From: Saccharibacillus sp. O23
GTDB taxonomy: Bacteria; Bacillota; Bacilli; Paenibacillales; Paenibacillaceae
Direction: 5' to 3'
NCBI RefSeq assembly: GCF_002205895.1
Contig: NZ_NJDE01000003.1
Span: 186,001 to 250,000, forward strand
Length of the DNA stretch: 64,000 bases
Part shown: positions 53,378-63,254 of the stretch, one piece after another
Numbering within the stretch: the first letter of the stretch is position 1
Layout: each line of letters begins with the position of its first letter
Position numbers and translations under genes: made by a program
Notes under the pieces: model-generated
Databases searched by the model: none
What the model was told of the DNA's origin: nothing
The model's input: the letters and a program-made list of their open reading frames with translations, nothing else

Positions 53378-53408
53378 CGTTAAACCCTCAGGTATACCCG
53401 AGAGTCAA
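53378..53408 (-). promoter_or_regulatory. MerR-type promoter/operator of the CPBP gene
   Basis: Minus-strand TTGACT (53408-53403), a 19-base spacer, and TTAACG (53383-53378). The spacer contains the dyad CTCGGGTATACCTGAG (53402-53387), symmetrical but for one base pair. An overlong 19-base spacer filled by a dyad is the hallmark of promoters activated by MerR-family proteins. Confidence 0.75.
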
Positions 53409-53476
53409 GCGTCGAACGGGCCGAGCCGGGTAATGGGAAAGAAGACATTCACGATACAGAAAGCGAGGAAACCCCA

Positions 53477-54832
53477 TTGCCGCAAATTCCTGATGCTTCG
53501 AACGAACGACCGACGATCGTGATCGGCGCCGGACTGGCCGGCCTGACGTGCGCCTTCGAATTGGCCGACCAAGGCAAGCCGGTGCTGGTGCTCGAAGCCG
53601 CTCCTTACGTCGGAGGGCGCACCGCCAACTGGAACGAGCACGGCATGGAGGTCGAATCCGGCTTCCATAAGTTCATCGGTTATTACACGCTGCTGCCCGA
53701 ACTGTTGGAACGTGCCGGGATCGACCTGAACGAGATGCTGTTCTGGGAAAAGTCGATGGAGACGCGCCATCCCGAAGCCGATGAACCCGGCGTATTCGGT
53801 CTGGACGTCGTCCGCGCCCCGCTCAAAACGGCGCTCGGCGCGCTCGGCAACAACAAATACCTGACGCCGGCCGACAAAGCGTCGCTGATCCCTTTTTTCA
53901 CCGCGGGGTTCAAAGACTATCTGGCGAATCCGGAAGAACTCGACGAGATTCCGCTTAAAACCTATGCCGAACGCCACCATGTGACGGAGCAGGCGCTGGA
54001 ACGCATTCTGGAGCCGCTGTCCTCGGGCATCTTCTTCCTGCCGCCGGAGCAGTATTCGTCCTACGCGTTCTTCGGACTGTTCGCTCCGGGCATTCCGCGC
54101 CTGCACAAGATGCGGATCGGCGCGTTCAGCGGCGGCATGACCGACGTGATGTGCCGTCCGCTGGCGGACGCGATCGAGCGGCTGGGCGGAACGGTTCGCA
54201 CCTCTGCTCCGGTTCGCGGCCTGATCGTCGAAGACGGGGCGGTCACGGGCGTCGAGCTGGAAAGCGGCGAGCGTCTCCTCGGCGCGAACGTCGTGGTCGC
54301 CGCGAATATCCGCCGGTCGCAGAAGCTGCTGGCCGAACATTTCCGGGACGTCTCTTGGTTCGCGCCGTTCTTCGAACTGGATGCCATGCCGCACGTGACC
54401 GCGCAGTTCGAACTGCCGGAGCCGCTGCTGCCGCAGGACCGGACGACGTTCGGACCGGGCACGCAGCTCGGCTCGTTCGGCGAGCAGTCGCGGACGACGT
54501 TCCGAGGCAAATCCGGCCGGACTTCGATCATCCTCGTCGATCCCGACGCCCTGATCGATCTTCCGGAAGAAGAAGTCTGGCGGCGGACCGTCGAAGGGTT
54601 AAAAGCGATCGGGCTGGACGGCGTCGATCGGGTCACCGATTACCGCATCGTTCGCGGCGACGAAAACTTCTACCGATTGGCCGTCGGCAGCGAAAAAAAA
54701 CGGCCAAAACAGGTCACGCCGATTCCCGGCTTGTTCCTCGCGGGCGACTATACGAAGCAGCCTTTTCTCGCCACGATGGAAGGCGCGGTCATCTCCGGCC
54801 AGCGGGCGGCGCGCGGCATTTTGAAAGCCTGA
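53477..54832 (+). CDS. FAD-dependent amine-oxidase-fold oxidoreductase
   Basis: A 451-residue flavoprotein with a TTG start at 53477 behind GCGAGGAA. It opens with the dinucleotide-binding motif TIVIGAGLAGLTCAFELADQ (from residue 13), continues with VLVLEAAPYVGGRTANWNEH, and ends with the second FAD signature PGLFLAGDYTKQPFLATMEG. This is the fold of phytoene desaturases, hydroxysqualene dehydroxylase and protoporphyrinogen oxidases. The substrate is probably an isoprenoid or other hydrophobic molecule, but no carotenoid genes are adjacent. Confidence 0.87.
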   Translation: MPQIPDASNERPTIVIGAGLAGLTCAFELADQGKPVLVLEAAPYVGGRTANWNEHGMEVESGFHKFIGYYTLLPELLERAGIDLNEMLFWEKSMETRHPEADEPGVFGLDVVRAPLKTALGALGNNKYLTPADKASLIPFFTAGFKDYLANPEELDEIPLKTYAERHHVTEQALERILEPLSSGIFFLPPEQYSSYAFFGLFAPGIPRLHKMRIGAFSGGMTDVMCRPLADAIERLGGTVRTSAPVRGLIVEDGAVTGVELESGERLLGANVVVAANIRRSQKLLAEHFRDVSWFAPFFELDAMPHVTAQFELPEPLLPQDRTTFGPGTQLGSFGEQSRTTFRGKSGRTSIILVDPDALIDLPEEEVWRRTVEGLKAIGLDGVDRVTDYRIVRGDENFYRLAVGSEKKRPKQVTPIPGLFLAGDYTKQPFLATMEGAVISGQRAARGILKA

Positions 54833-54924
54833 TTTTTCGCCCGCGAAATTTCTTCGGACAAAACGAAACCGCCCTCCGCGAGCCTGCGTATATCTGGCAT
54901 CAATCAAACGGAGGGTGAAAATTT

Positions 54925-55701
54925 ATGTCTTTTTTCAAAAAAATGCTCGCCAGCGTCGGAATCGGTAATGCCAAAGTGGACACGGTGCTCGACACGGCCG
55001 AAGTGCCGGTCGGCGGCGATATCTCGGGCGTCGTGTACATAGAGGGCGGCCAAGTCGAACAGCAGGTCGACCGGATCTATCTGTTCCTCAAGTCGGAATA
55101 TCTCCGCGAACACGACGACCGCAAAGTCCGCGAAACGGCGACGATCACCAAGTTCCTGCTGACGGACCGCTTCACGCTGCGCGCCGGCGAACGCAAAGAA
55201 ATCCCGTTCCGCTTCACGCTGCCGGAGTACACGCCGATCACGCTTCGCGGCGCGGCCGTATGGATCGAAACGGGCCTCGATATCCCGAGCGCGGTGGACG
55301 CGACCGATCGCGACGGACTGAACGTCACGCCGAGCGACGAGATTCAGATCGCGCTGGACGCGATCGAACTGCTGGGCTTCCGCCTGCGCGAAGTGACTAA
55401 CGATTACGCGCCGCGCCTCGGCGGACCGCTGCCGTTCGTGCAGGAATTCGAATACGTGCCGACGACCAAGTTCCGCGGCCATCTCGACGAACTGGAAGTC
55501 TTGTTCCGCCAGCAGGGCGGCGATCTGGAACTGCTGCTCGAAGTCGACCGCCGCGCCCGCGGTCTGCGCGGCTTCTTCTCCGAAGCCGTCGGCACCGACG
55601 AGAGCTTGGTCCGTCTGCGTCTGACTCAAAGCGAACTGCGCCAAGGCCCGCATCGCGTGGCGGACATTCTGGAAGACACGATCTCGCGCTACGCGCATTG
55701 A
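54925..55701 (+). CDS. spo0M: Sporulation-control protein Spo0M
   Basis: A 258-residue protein, the usual Spo0M length. The arrestin-like N-terminal half starts SFFKKMLASVGIGNAKVDTV and includes VPVGGDISGVVYIEGGQVEQ and KEIPFRFTLPEYTPITLRG. The C-terminal half has FVQEFEYVPTTKFRGHLDEL. In B. subtilis Spo0M modulates entry to sporulation and is sigma-H and sigma-W dependent. GGAGGGTGAAA precedes the ATG. Its presence supports an endospore-forming Bacillales host. Confidence 0.93.
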   Translation: MSFFKKMLASVGIGNAKVDTVLDTAEVPVGGDISGVVYIEGGQVEQQVDRIYLFLKSEYLREHDDRKVRETATITKFLLTDRFTLRAGERKEIPFRFTLPEYTPITLRGAAVWIETGLDIPSAVDATDRDGLNVTPSDEIQIALDAIELLGFRLREVTNDYAPRLGGPLPFVQEFEYVPTTKFRGHLDELEVLFRQQGGDLELLLEVDRRARGLRGFFSEAVGTDESLVRLRLTQSELRQGPHRVADILEDTISRYAH

Positions 55702-55761
55702 TCGGCGGAGCGGTCGGCTCGGTCAGTCGGACCCGTTGAAGCAACTTTCGAAGACAGCTCG

Positions 55762-55787
55762 AAGGACCGCTTTTCGCGGTCCTTTTT
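55762..55787 (+). terminator. spo0M terminator
   Basis: AAGGACCGC (55762-55770) pairs with GCGGTCCTT (55776-55784), followed by TTT. Confidence 0.88.
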
Positions 55788-55900
55788 GCCGTGCTCGCCT
55801 ATCGGCTTCGCGCTCGCTTACCCGGCTGCGCGCTCCCGTCAGCTTCGACAGCGATCGCGGCTCGGCGCGGAGCCGCAAAGTCTCGGCGCTCGGCGCGCAT

Positions 55901-56908
55901 TCAACGGAGCTTCATCGCTTCGGCCAGCAGCTCGTACATCCGAAGCTTCGCTTCGAAATCCGGCGAGACCGTCGCCAGCATCAGTTCGTCCGCGCCGTAG
56001 AGGTCGGCGAGCGCGACCAACTGCCGACGGACGCCGGCCGGATCGCCGACGACCATCCGGGCGCGTCCTGCCCGGATTTTTTGCTGCTGTTCCTCGCCGT
56101 AGGAGCGCGCCTGTACCTCTTCGACCGTCGGCACGCGGTTCAGCCGGCCGCCTTCGCCGATATCGAGCAGGTAATCGTCGAAGACCGACGCCAGACGCTC
56201 CGCTTCGTCTTCGTCGCGGCCGCAGACCGCGAACAGCGAGACCAGCACGCGGGGCTCCGCGCCGGGAACCGCAGGCACGAAGCGGTCGCGGTACGCTTGC
56301 ACCGCTTCGCGGCCGCCGCGGCCGCGAACGAAATGCCCGAACGCCAAGCCCATGCCGCTTCTTGCGGCGATATCGGCTCCGTTCTCGCCGGAGCCGAGCA
56401 GCCACAGCTCGGGGCTCGACGCCGGGCGCGGCGTCACTTCGGCTCGGCCGCCGAAGCCGATGCCTTCGGTTTGTTCGCCGCGAATATGCGCGGCCAGCCG
56501 CGATACCTGATCGGGGTAGCGGCTGAACGAGCCGCTGCGCCCGTCCAGCAGCGCGGCCGAGGTCTCGGCGCGCCCGCCGGTCGAGCGGCCGACACCCAGA
56601 TCGATCCGCCCCGGATACAGGGCGGCCAATACGGAGAAGCTCTCCGCGACCTTGAACGGGCTGTGCATCGGCAGCATGACGCCGCCGGAGCCGATCCTGA
56701 TCCGTCCTTGGGTCGCGCTGCCCAGCGCGGAGACGAGAATCTCCGGCGCGGAGCCGGCGAGCACCCGGTTGCCGTGATGCTCCGAGACCCAGAAGCGGCG
56801 ATAGCCCCATCGTTCGGCCGCCTGCGCCAGCTTGATCGTCTCGGCGAGAGCCGTCTCGGGAGAGGCTCCTTCGCGAATTTCCGAATAATCCAATATCGAC
56901 AGCTTCAT
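55901..56908 (-). CDS. LLM-class flavin-dependent oxidoreductase
   Basis: A 335-residue luciferase-like TIM-barrel protein. It opens LSILDYSEIREGASPETALA and shows YRRFWVSEHHGNRVLAGSAP, IRIGSGGVMLPMHSPFKVAE and LGVGRSTGG, the pattern of the F420-independent MsnO8/YhbW-type group. Such enzymes use FMNH2 to oxidise an unknown substrate. GAGAGGAGG precedes the ATG. No partner reductase is adjacent. Confidence 0.9.
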   Translation of the reverse strand: MKLSILDYSEIREGASPETALAETIKLAQAAERWGYRRFWVSEHHGNRVLAGSAPEILVSALGSATQGRIRIGSGGVMLPMHSPFKVAESFSVLAALYPGRIDLGVGRSTGGRAETSAALLDGRSGSFSRYPDQVSRLAAHIRGEQTEGIGFGGRAEVTPRPASSPELWLLGSGENGADIAARSGMGLAFGHFVRGRGGREAVQAYRDRFVPAVPGAEPRVLVSLFAVCGRDEDEAERLASVFDDYLLDIGEGGRLNRVPTVEEVQARSYGEEQQQKIRAGRARMVVGDPAGVRRQLVALADLYGADELMLATVSPDFEAKLRMYELLAEAMKLR

Positions 56909-57111
56909 AGGGAATGCCTCCTCTCGACGAATCCTGAATTCCGTCGACTTCCATTATAGGCGATTTGCCCGCATCTTTTCCCCTTCGCCGCTCCATGCCA
57001 AAAAGCCGCAGTCTGCGGACTCCGGCTTCGCGAATTCGAATCGCCTGCTTATTCGATTCGCCTGTTTGTCGAATCCGTTTCCTTGCGGCCGCCGAGAAAC
57101 GCGGACAACGA

Positions 57112-58014
57112 TCAGATGATGCTGTTGAAATCGCGCGCCCGCGCGTCAAGCTGTTCCGAAGCGGCCGAGATATCTTCGAACTCTTCCATCGCGGTACGGA
57201 TCTGCGAATGGCTGCGGTTGATATTCTCCTGCGCCGCGTTGGTACCTTCCGTGATGTTCGTGACTTCTTTGGTGATCCCTTCGATATTGCGGCGGACTTC
57301 GACGATCGATTCGCTGACGCGGCCCGCGAGTTTGCGAACTTCTTTGGCGACGATATCGAACCCTTTGCCGTGCTCGCCGGCATGGGCCGCTTCGATCGCG
57401 GCATTCAGCGCCAACAGGCTGGTCTGCGAAGCGATCTCCTGAATCGTCTGCACGATGCCTCGGATCGACTCCGCTTGGTTTTGCAGGCTGCCCAGCGTCG
57501 AGATGTTCTTCTCCGAGACCGCCGAGATCTGCTCGATGCTGCTCATCAATTCGTGGCTGCGCACGATTCCCGATTCCGCGCGCACGTTCAATCCTTCGGA
57601 CATCTGCTGAAGTTCGGCAACCACTTCTTCGATATTTTTCTGACGGCGGGTGATATTGGTCGCCACCTTGACGATCTCGATGACTTTACCGTTGTCGTTC
57701 AAGACCGGCATATACGTCGCTTCCAACCAGATTCGCTCGCCGCGGGAATCCATCCGCTCGATCTTGTCTTGGAAGCTTCGGCCGGACATCAGATCGCGCC
57801 AGAATTTCTCGTAATCCGAACTGTTGGCAAAAGCAGGGAAACAAAACTGGCGATGATGCATGCCGATCATGGCTTCTTCCTTGTAGCCTACTGCTTCGGC
57901 AAAGTTACGGTTGACGAATACGACGCGACGATCCAAATCGAAACGGATAATCGCCAAGTTTTTTTCCAAAGCCGACACCAACAGATCGTTATTCGCCATC
58001 GCTGCATGATTCAT
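57112..58014 (-). CDS. Soluble PAS + short MCP signalling protein, paralogue 1
   Basis: A 300-residue cytosolic protein with no membrane helix or HAMP domain. An N-terminal PAS/PAC domain ([40 protein letters not shown]) is joined to a short coiled-coil receptor signalling tip ([38 protein letters not shown]). It should sense a soluble or redox cue and talk to CheA/CheW arrays. It is the last of three tandem paralogues that keep the same domain order and closely similar ends (FNSII, FSKLL, FSDLI). Confidence 0.9.
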   Translation of the reverse strand: MNHAAMANNDLLVSALEKNLAIIRFDLDRRVVFVNRNFAEAVGYKEEAMIGMHHRQFCFPAFANSSDYEKFWRDLMSGRSFQDKIERMDSRGERIWLEATYMPVLNDNGKVIEIVKVATNITRRQKNIEEVVAELQQMSEGLNVRAESGIVRSHELMSSIEQISAVSEKNISTLGSLQNQAESIRGIVQTIQEIASQTSLLALNAAIEAAHAGEHGKGFDIVAKEVRKLAGRVSESIVEVRRNIEGITKEVTNITEGTNAAQENINRSHSQIRTAMEEFEDISAASEQLDARARDFNSII

Positions 58015-58184
58015 GCATCATCACCTGTTCCCGCATATTATTTTTGAAAAAAATCCCATTTTTCTCCTAATTACTTAACTTATATATCGACTTTTAAAGA
58101 CGTTATTTTATATTTTTCGACAATTTTCTCGTGCTATATGCCTAAATATATTTGCCGAAGATGCCGAAATTCCTTCTTATTCTT

Positions 58185-59108
58185 TTACAACAGTTTGGAA
58201 AACTCTTTGGCCTGCGCGTCGAGTTCGCCGGAAGCCGCCGAGATTTCCGCGAATTCGTCGATCGCGAGCCGAATCTGTTCTTGGCTCTCGACCACCGTAT
58301 TCTGAGCCAGATTCGTGCCGCTGGCGATGTTATCGACTTCTTTGGTGATGCCTTCGATATTCCGGCGGACTTCCACGATCGAATCGCCGGCCCGGTTCGC
58401 CAGCTTCCGGACTTCTTTGGCGACGATATCGAAGCCTTTGCCGTGTTCGCCCGCATGCGCCGCTTCGATCGCCGCGTTCAGCGCCAACAAGCTCGTCTGA
58501 GAAGCGATTTCCTGAATCGTCTGCACGATACCGCGAATGGAATCGGCTTGGCGCTGCAGACTGGCAAGCGTATTCATATTGTTTTGCGAGACCTCGGCGA
58601 TATGCTCGATGCTCTGAAGCAGGGCGTGACTGCGCTGAATGCCGCCTTCGGCTCGAATGTTCAGTCCGTCGGACATCTGTTGAAGCTCTTCCATGACGGT
58701 AGAGATGGTCTCGATCCGCTCCGTGATGTTCGTCGCCACTTTGGAAACGCCGAGCACTTTGCGATTGCTGCCGAGTACCGGCATGTAAGTCGCCTGCAGC
58801 CAGATCCGGCGGCCGGAAGCCGTTACGCGCTGAATCTTGTCTTCATAGCTGCGGCCGCTCAGCAGATCGCGCCAGAACTTCTCGTAAGCGGGGCTGCCGG
58901 CGAATTCGGGCACGCAGAATTTGCGATGGTCCATCCCCTGCATTTCTTCTTTGGTATAGCCCATTACACCGGCGAAATTGTCGTTGACGTAGACGACCCG
59001 GCGGTTCAGATCGAATCGAATAATCGCCAGATTCTCTTCAAGCGCCTTCACGACCAGGGCATCGCTGACTTGCTCTTCCATAAGGTGCTGTTCATTCGAT
59101 CTGTTCAT
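58185..59108 (-). CDS. Soluble PAS + short MCP signalling protein, paralogue 2
   Basis: A 307-residue paralogue starting at the ATG at 59108, which lies after GAGGAACGGTGGG. The PAS domain ([40 protein letters not shown]) and signalling tip ([20 protein letters not shown]) are nearly identical in the tip to paralogue 1. It differs mainly in the PAS core and linker, which suggests different inputs into the same chemotaxis machinery. It lacks methylation-length helices and transmembrane segments. Confidence 0.9.
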   Translation of the reverse strand: MNRSNEQHLMEEQVSDALVVKALEENLAIIRFDLNRRVVYVNDNFAGVMGYTKEEMQGMDHRKFCVPEFAGSPAYEKFWRDLLSGRSYEDKIQRVTASGRRIWLQATYMPVLGSNRKVLGVSKVATNITERIETISTVMEELQQMSDGLNIRAEGGIQRSHALLQSIEHIAEVSQNNMNTLASLQRQADSIRGIVQTIQEIASQTSLLALNAAIEAAHAGEHGKGFDIVAKEVRKLANRAGDSIVEVRRNIEGITKEVDNIASGTNLAQNTVVESQEQIRLAIDEFAEISAASGELDAQAKEFSKLL

Positions 59109-59249
59109 AAACCCACCGTTCCTCTCGTCATTTCCATTTATAAAGATTTCGCACAACTGTATTTCCCGAAAGTTTCATGAGAAATATATCGGACGCGATA
59201 CGTCGATTGCTTAGATCGATTTTTCGTTTTTCTTCCGGACGGCAAAAAA

Positions 59250-59313
59250 AAGCATCCGCCGACTTCCGATCGGACCCGCTATTCGGGTCGCGATCGTCGT
59301 AAGGCAGATGCTT
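59250..59313 (-). terminator. Terminator after PAS-MCP paralogue 3
   Basis: AAGCATC-C-GCC (59250-59260) pairs with GGC-A-GATGCTT (59303-59313); the minus strand then has eight T. It separates paralogue 3 from paralogue 2, so the tandem genes are not one simple operon. Confidence 0.82.
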
Positions 59314-59342
59314 GTTAAGCCGAAACGCTGCGCCGGCGCTTC

Positions 59343-60251
59343 TCAGATCAAGTCCGAGAACCGCTTCGCTTGCATATCCAATTTGCCGGACGCATCGGAG
59401 ATCTCGGCAAATTCCTCGATGGCATGCCGCAGTTCCCGTTGACTCTTAAAGACCGTATTCTGGGCCCGGTTCGTGCCGCGTGTAATATTGCTCACTTCCC
59501 GAACGATGCCTTCGATGGTGCGCCGAACCTCCACGATCGATTCGCCGACCTGGTTCGACAGTTTGCCGACTTCCTTCGCCACGATATTGAACCCTTTGCC
59601 GTGCTGCCCCGCATGGGCCGCTTCGATCGCCGCGTTCATCGCCAGCAGCCCCGTCTGGGAAGCGATCTGCTGGATCGTCTGCACGATGCCGCGGATCGAC
59701 TCCGCCTGCTCCTGCAAGATGTCGAGCGTGGACATGTTCTCTCCCGAGACTTCGGCGACTTCCTCGATGCTCTCGAGCAGCGTCTGACTGCGCTGGATGC
59801 CGCCTTCCGCCCTCGCGCTCAGCGCGTCCGACATCCGTTCCATCTCCCGCATCGCCGTCGAGATCGTCTCGATCCGCTCGGTAATGTCGGAAGCGACTTT
59901 GCATACGCCGAGCACCTGCCCGTTGCTGCCGAACACCGGCATATAAGTGACCTGCAGCCATAACCGCCGCCCGGTCGCCGAGAGCCGTTCGACTTTGTCT
60001 TCGAACGTGGCTCCGCTGAGCAGTTCCCGCCAGAAGCGGTCATAGTCCGAACTCATCGCGAACTCCGGCAAACAGAACCGTCGATGGTCCATGCCCAGCA
60101 TCTGTTCTTTCGGGTAACCCATCACCTGAGCGAATCGATCGTTGACATAAACGACCCGACGATTGATATCGAAACGAATAATCGCCAGATTTTCTTCCAA
60201 TGCTCTTACGACAAAGCTGTCACTGACTTGTTCTTCATTCGGCCCGTTCAT
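59343..60251 (-). CDS. Soluble PAS + short MCP signalling protein, paralogue 3
   Basis: A 302-residue paralogue; the ATG at 60251 follows [50 protein letters not shown]. The signalling tip diverges slightly ([38 protein letters not shown]), with S-to-G and L-to-M changes in the core that the other two share. It is closer to paralogue 2 than to paralogue 1 in the PAS region. It is transcribed in the same direction as the upstream diguanylate cyclase gene. Confidence 0.9.
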   Translation of the reverse strand: MNGPNEEQVSDSFVVRALEENLAIIRFDINRRVVYVNDRFAQVMGYPKEQMLGMDHRRFCLPEFAMSSDYDRFWRELLSGATFEDKVERLSATGRRLWLQVTYMPVFGSNGQVLGVCKVASDITERIETISTAMREMERMSDALSARAEGGIQRSQTLLESIEEVAEVSGENMSTLDILQEQAESIRGIVQTIQQIASQTGLLAMNAAIEAAHAGQHGKGFNIVAKEVGKLSNQVGESIVEVRRTIEGIVREVSNITRGTNRAQNTVFKSQRELRHAIEEFAEISDASGKLDMQAKRFSDLI

Positions 60252-60414
60252 GTAAGTGATCCTCCTAATAGGCAAGGTTCCGGATTCGTCGTCGGCGCAT
60301 CAGTCGCTAGACCGCAAAACGTACTCCTTATTAGGCATTATTCGCCGCACGATTCCCAATTCCTTCACATTTTTTTCATAAAATAGAGGAAAACCCTTCC
60401 GTCGACAACTCTCC

Positions 60415-61809
60415 TTAACCCGGAAGCCGCATGGACGAATCGCCGAACAAAGTCACTCGGTTCTTGCCGTTTCGCTTGGACTCGTACAAGGCGACATCCG
60501 CTTGTTGATACAGCTCTTCGAACGTCTGGTAGCGGGTATCCGTATACGCGATGCCGATGCTCGCCGTCACGCTGATCGAACGCGTATCCGGCAGATCGAA
60601 CGCGGACGCTTCGATAACGGCGCGGAGTTTCTCCGCGCATTGCCGGACTTCCGCTTCCGTCACGCCGGTTACGAAGATCGCGAATTCTTCGCCGCCGAAG
60701 CGGCCTACCAGAGCCTGCTCCCTTGTCGATTCCTTCAGTACGGAGGCGATGCCTTCCAGAATCACGTCCCCGCCGACATGACCGTAAGTATCGTTGACCC
60801 GCTTGAAATCGTCGATATCCATCAACAGGAGCATGACGCTCGCTTCTTGCAGTCTCGGGCCGATCATCTCCAGAAAATGACGCCGATTGATCAATCCCGT
60901 CAAGCCGTCTATGGTCGCATGGCGCATCAGCACTTCCTGCTGGGCTTCCAATTCTTCGTTCTGTTCTTGCAGACGCTTCATGTACATCTTCGTATTGTCG
61001 ATGATCCGGTCCGCTTCCTCCGCGATGCCTTCGATCTCGAGATAGGAACGGTCCATGCGGACGCCTTTCTCGAACAATTCGTCCACGTCTCCGTCGGCCA
61101 GACGGCGAAACACGCCGCGCAGTTGATGCATCGAATGAAGCAGCGGACGGACCAGCCACCTGCCGAGCCAGTAATTGACGAGAAAACAGAGCAGCCCGAG
61201 CAGCAGCATCAATGCGGCGGTCACGCCGACGATCTCGACCAGCAGAGGCGGGTAGATCCGCGCCGTAATCAATCCGAGCTGTTTGCCGTCGTCGTCCAAG
61301 ATAGGCGCGTAATACGGTTTGTTAAAATAATCGTACAATCCGTTCCGTTCCGCGAGCGCTTCTTCGGCCGTGCCGTCCTGCGACAGATACGCGCTGCGAT
61401 ACAGCTCGCGGCCGTCCAACTCCACGATGATATCGACCGTATGCAGCGCGCGCGGCATCTCGCGGCCTTCGTCGTAGACGAGCGGCTTGTCGCCGTCGAT
61501 CATCGGAATCCGGTAATTGACGACTTCCTGCCGTTCCACCGTTTTCCACCAAGCCTCGAATCCGGGCGAGGCGGGCGACAGATCGGTCAGCTTCCGGATG
61601 CCGTGGTTTTCCGGAAAAGCGGGCGACGTCATCTCGCGCATCGTCGAGTGCGCGACAAGCTGCGCGCCGAGTTGAGCCAGCGGACGGATTACGACGGATA
61701 ACAGGATCGTCACGATCACCGCAAAGACCAGAATCGTGAACAGAGTGGACAAATTCATTAAACGACGAATCAGCCGGCTTAAGCTTCGGCTGTCGGATTT
61801 CTTGATCAA
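60415..61809 (-). CDS. Membrane-bound diguanylate cyclase (GGDEF)
   Basis: A 464-residue protein. The TTG at 61809 is preferred because GGGAGG is then 8 bases upstream. TM1 (FTILVFAVIVTILLSVVI) and TM2 (ALMLLLGLLCFLVNYWLG) flank an extracytoplasmic sensor of about 150 residues; HAMP-like and coiled-coil segments follow. The catalytic domain has DIDDFKRVNDTYGHVGGD and the active-site GRFGGEEFAIF (GGEEF, active type). It should make cyclic di-GMP in response to an external cue. It sits next to three PAS-MCP genes, linking c-di-GMP and chemotaxis. Confidence 0.93.
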   Translation of the reverse strand: MIKKSDSRSLSRLIRRLMNLSTLFTILVFAVIVTILLSVVIRPLAQLGAQLVAHSTMREMTSPAFPENHGIRKLTDLSPASPGFEAWWKTVERQEVVNYRIPMIDGDKPLVYDEGREMPRALHTVDIIVELDGRELYRSAYLSQDGTAEEALAERNGLYDYFNKPYYAPILDDDGKQLGLITARIYPPLLVEIVGVTAALMLLLGLLCFLVNYWLGRWLVRPLLHSMHQLRGVFRRLADGDVDELFEKGVRMDRSYLEIEGIAEEADRIIDNTKMYMKRLQEQNEELEAQQEVLMRHATIDGLTGLINRRHFLEMIGPRLQEASVMLLLMDIDDFKRVNDTYGHVGGDVILEGIASVLKESTREQALVGRFGGEEFAIFVTGVTEAEVRQCAEKLRAVIEASAFDLPDTRSISVTASIGIAYTDTRYQTFEELYQQADVALYESKRNGKNRVTLFGDSSMRLPG

Positions 61810-62129
61810 GGGCAAAGCCTCCCATTCTTCTGCTGCCTCTGCGGCCTGCCGCTTCCGTCCGCTTGCGCGGATGTTGTCTTCTTAGTTGTTTTATCGGTTG
61901 TTCGATCATTTGTTTTACCGGTTATCCCATCAATTGTAGCGGCCGGTTGCATCGTGCGCAATCCATTTTGCGCGGCAGCAGGCAGGCAATCGCGGAAATT
62001 TCAAAAAAGCGTCGTACAAGCCTCGATAATCGGACAAAATCGGGTGAAAAAAAGGCGATGCTATGCTACAATATCGAAATTGCAAACAATCGCAATGTGC
62101 CAGCATCTTAGGGAGGTTTATCGATCGCC

Positions 62130-62768
62130 ATGCTTACAATTGGTATCGCCGGAGGCACGGGTTCCGGCAAGACGACGGTCGCAAGGTCTGTCATCGACCG
62201 GCTCGGCGCCGGGAAAGTCACTTTCATATCACAGGACAACTACTATAAAGATCATCCTGAGTTGAGCTTCGAAGAGCGCGGCGCGATCAATTACGATCAT
62301 CCTTTCGCGTTCGACAACGATCTGCTCGCGTCGCACCTGAACGATCTGAAGGAAGGACGCGTCGCCCATGCGCCGGTCTACGACTTCACGGTACACGCGC
62401 GTTCCGCGGACAAGACGGTCGAACTGAAACCGAACAATATCGTGATCATCGAAGGCCTGCACGTATTGTCGGACGAAAATCTGCGCAAACAGCTCGATAT
62501 CAAGGTATTCGTGGATACCGATCCGGACGTGCGCATTCTGCGCCGCGTGCTGCGCGACATCGAAGAACGCGGCCGCAGCATCCGTTCGGTCCATGACCAG
62601 TATCTCGGAACGGTCAAGCCGATGCACGAAGCGTTCATCGAACCTTCCAAGAAATACGCCGATCTGATCATTCCGGAAGGCGGACATAACGAAGTCGGCA
62701 TCCAACTGCTGTCGATCCTGACGGAGAAATACCTGTCGGGCGACCATCAATGGAACCGCCGCTCGTAA
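62130..62768 (+). CDS. udk: Uridine kinase
   Basis: A 212-residue nucleoside kinase, phosphorylating uridine and cytidine in pyrimidine salvage. The P-loop GGTGSGKTT is at residues 8-16. Further landmarks: FISQDNYYKDHPELSFEERG, INYDHPFAFDNDLLASHLND, VIIEGLHVLSD and the C-terminal FIEPSKKYADLIIPEGGHNE. GGGAGG lies 13 bases before the ATG, slightly far. A very strong terminator follows. Confidence 0.95.
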   Translation: MLTIGIAGGTGSGKTTVARSVIDRLGAGKVTFISQDNYYKDHPELSFEERGAINYDHPFAFDNDLLASHLNDLKEGRVAHAPVYDFTVHARSADKTVELKPNNIVIIEGLHVLSDENLRKQLDIKVFVDTDPDVRILRRVLRDIEERGRSIRSVHDQYLGTVKPMHEAFIEPSKKYADLIIPEGGHNEVGIQLLSILTEKYLSGDHQWNRRS

Positions 62769-62800
62769 TCGAAGCGCGGGGAACTTTTCCCTATGACAAA

Positions 62801-62858
62801 AAGCTTATCTTCGCGAGGACGCTTGACGTTCCTCGGACGAAGATAAGCTTCTTTTTTT
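62801..62858 (+). terminator. udk terminator
   Basis: AAGCTTATCTTCG (62801-62813) pairs with CGAAGATAAGCTT (62838-62850), with an inner CGAGGA/TCCTCG stem and a seven-T tract after it. Confidence 0.92.
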
Positions 62859-62897
62859 GCGTAGGCCGAACGGATTCGGCTGAACGGACGAAGTCGC

Positions 62898-63254
62898 CTA
62901 CTTGTAGAACACCTTGTCCACGTTGTATTTGGCGCGTCCTTCGTTGATGATGTACGTCTCGTAGATCTCGCGCTCCGTCGGATCGGTCACCAAGCAGACG
63001 TCGATGCGGCGCACTTCGTCCCGGTGATTCTTCATCGGCGATACGCTGTCTTCGAAATGCTTTTTGATGCGCGGTCTCAGTTTGCGGGCTTTGCCCACGA
63101 ACAGCAGCTCGTCCTGCTCTCCGTAGAACATGAAGATGCCGCCTTCTTCGCGCGTGATCAGATGGAAATCGGTAAACCCGTAAATATGGCTGAGCTGCGG
63201 ATTCTCCTGCTTCTCGATCGAGACGTCCGGCTTCGGTACGGTAATTTGAATCAT
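62898..63254 (-). CDS. GIY-YIG domain protein (UvrC N-terminal type)
   Basis: A 118-residue protein; the ATG at 63254 follows GAGGAAG. It shows the GIY-YIG layout: GGIFMFYGEQDELLFVGKAR, with GIFMF in place of GIY-x-Y and FVG in place of YIG, then LRPRIKKHFED and the terminal EREIYETYIINEGRAKYNVD with a possible catalytic Glu. Most YhbQ-size members are stand-alone and of unknown role; the altered core makes nuclease activity uncertain. Confidence 0.8.
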   Translation of the reverse strand: MIQITVPKPDVSIEKQENPQLSHIYGFTDFHLITREEGGIFMFYGEQDELLFVGKARKLRPRIKKHFEDSVSPMKNHRDEVRRIDVCLVTDPTEREIYETYIINEGRAKYNVDKVFYK

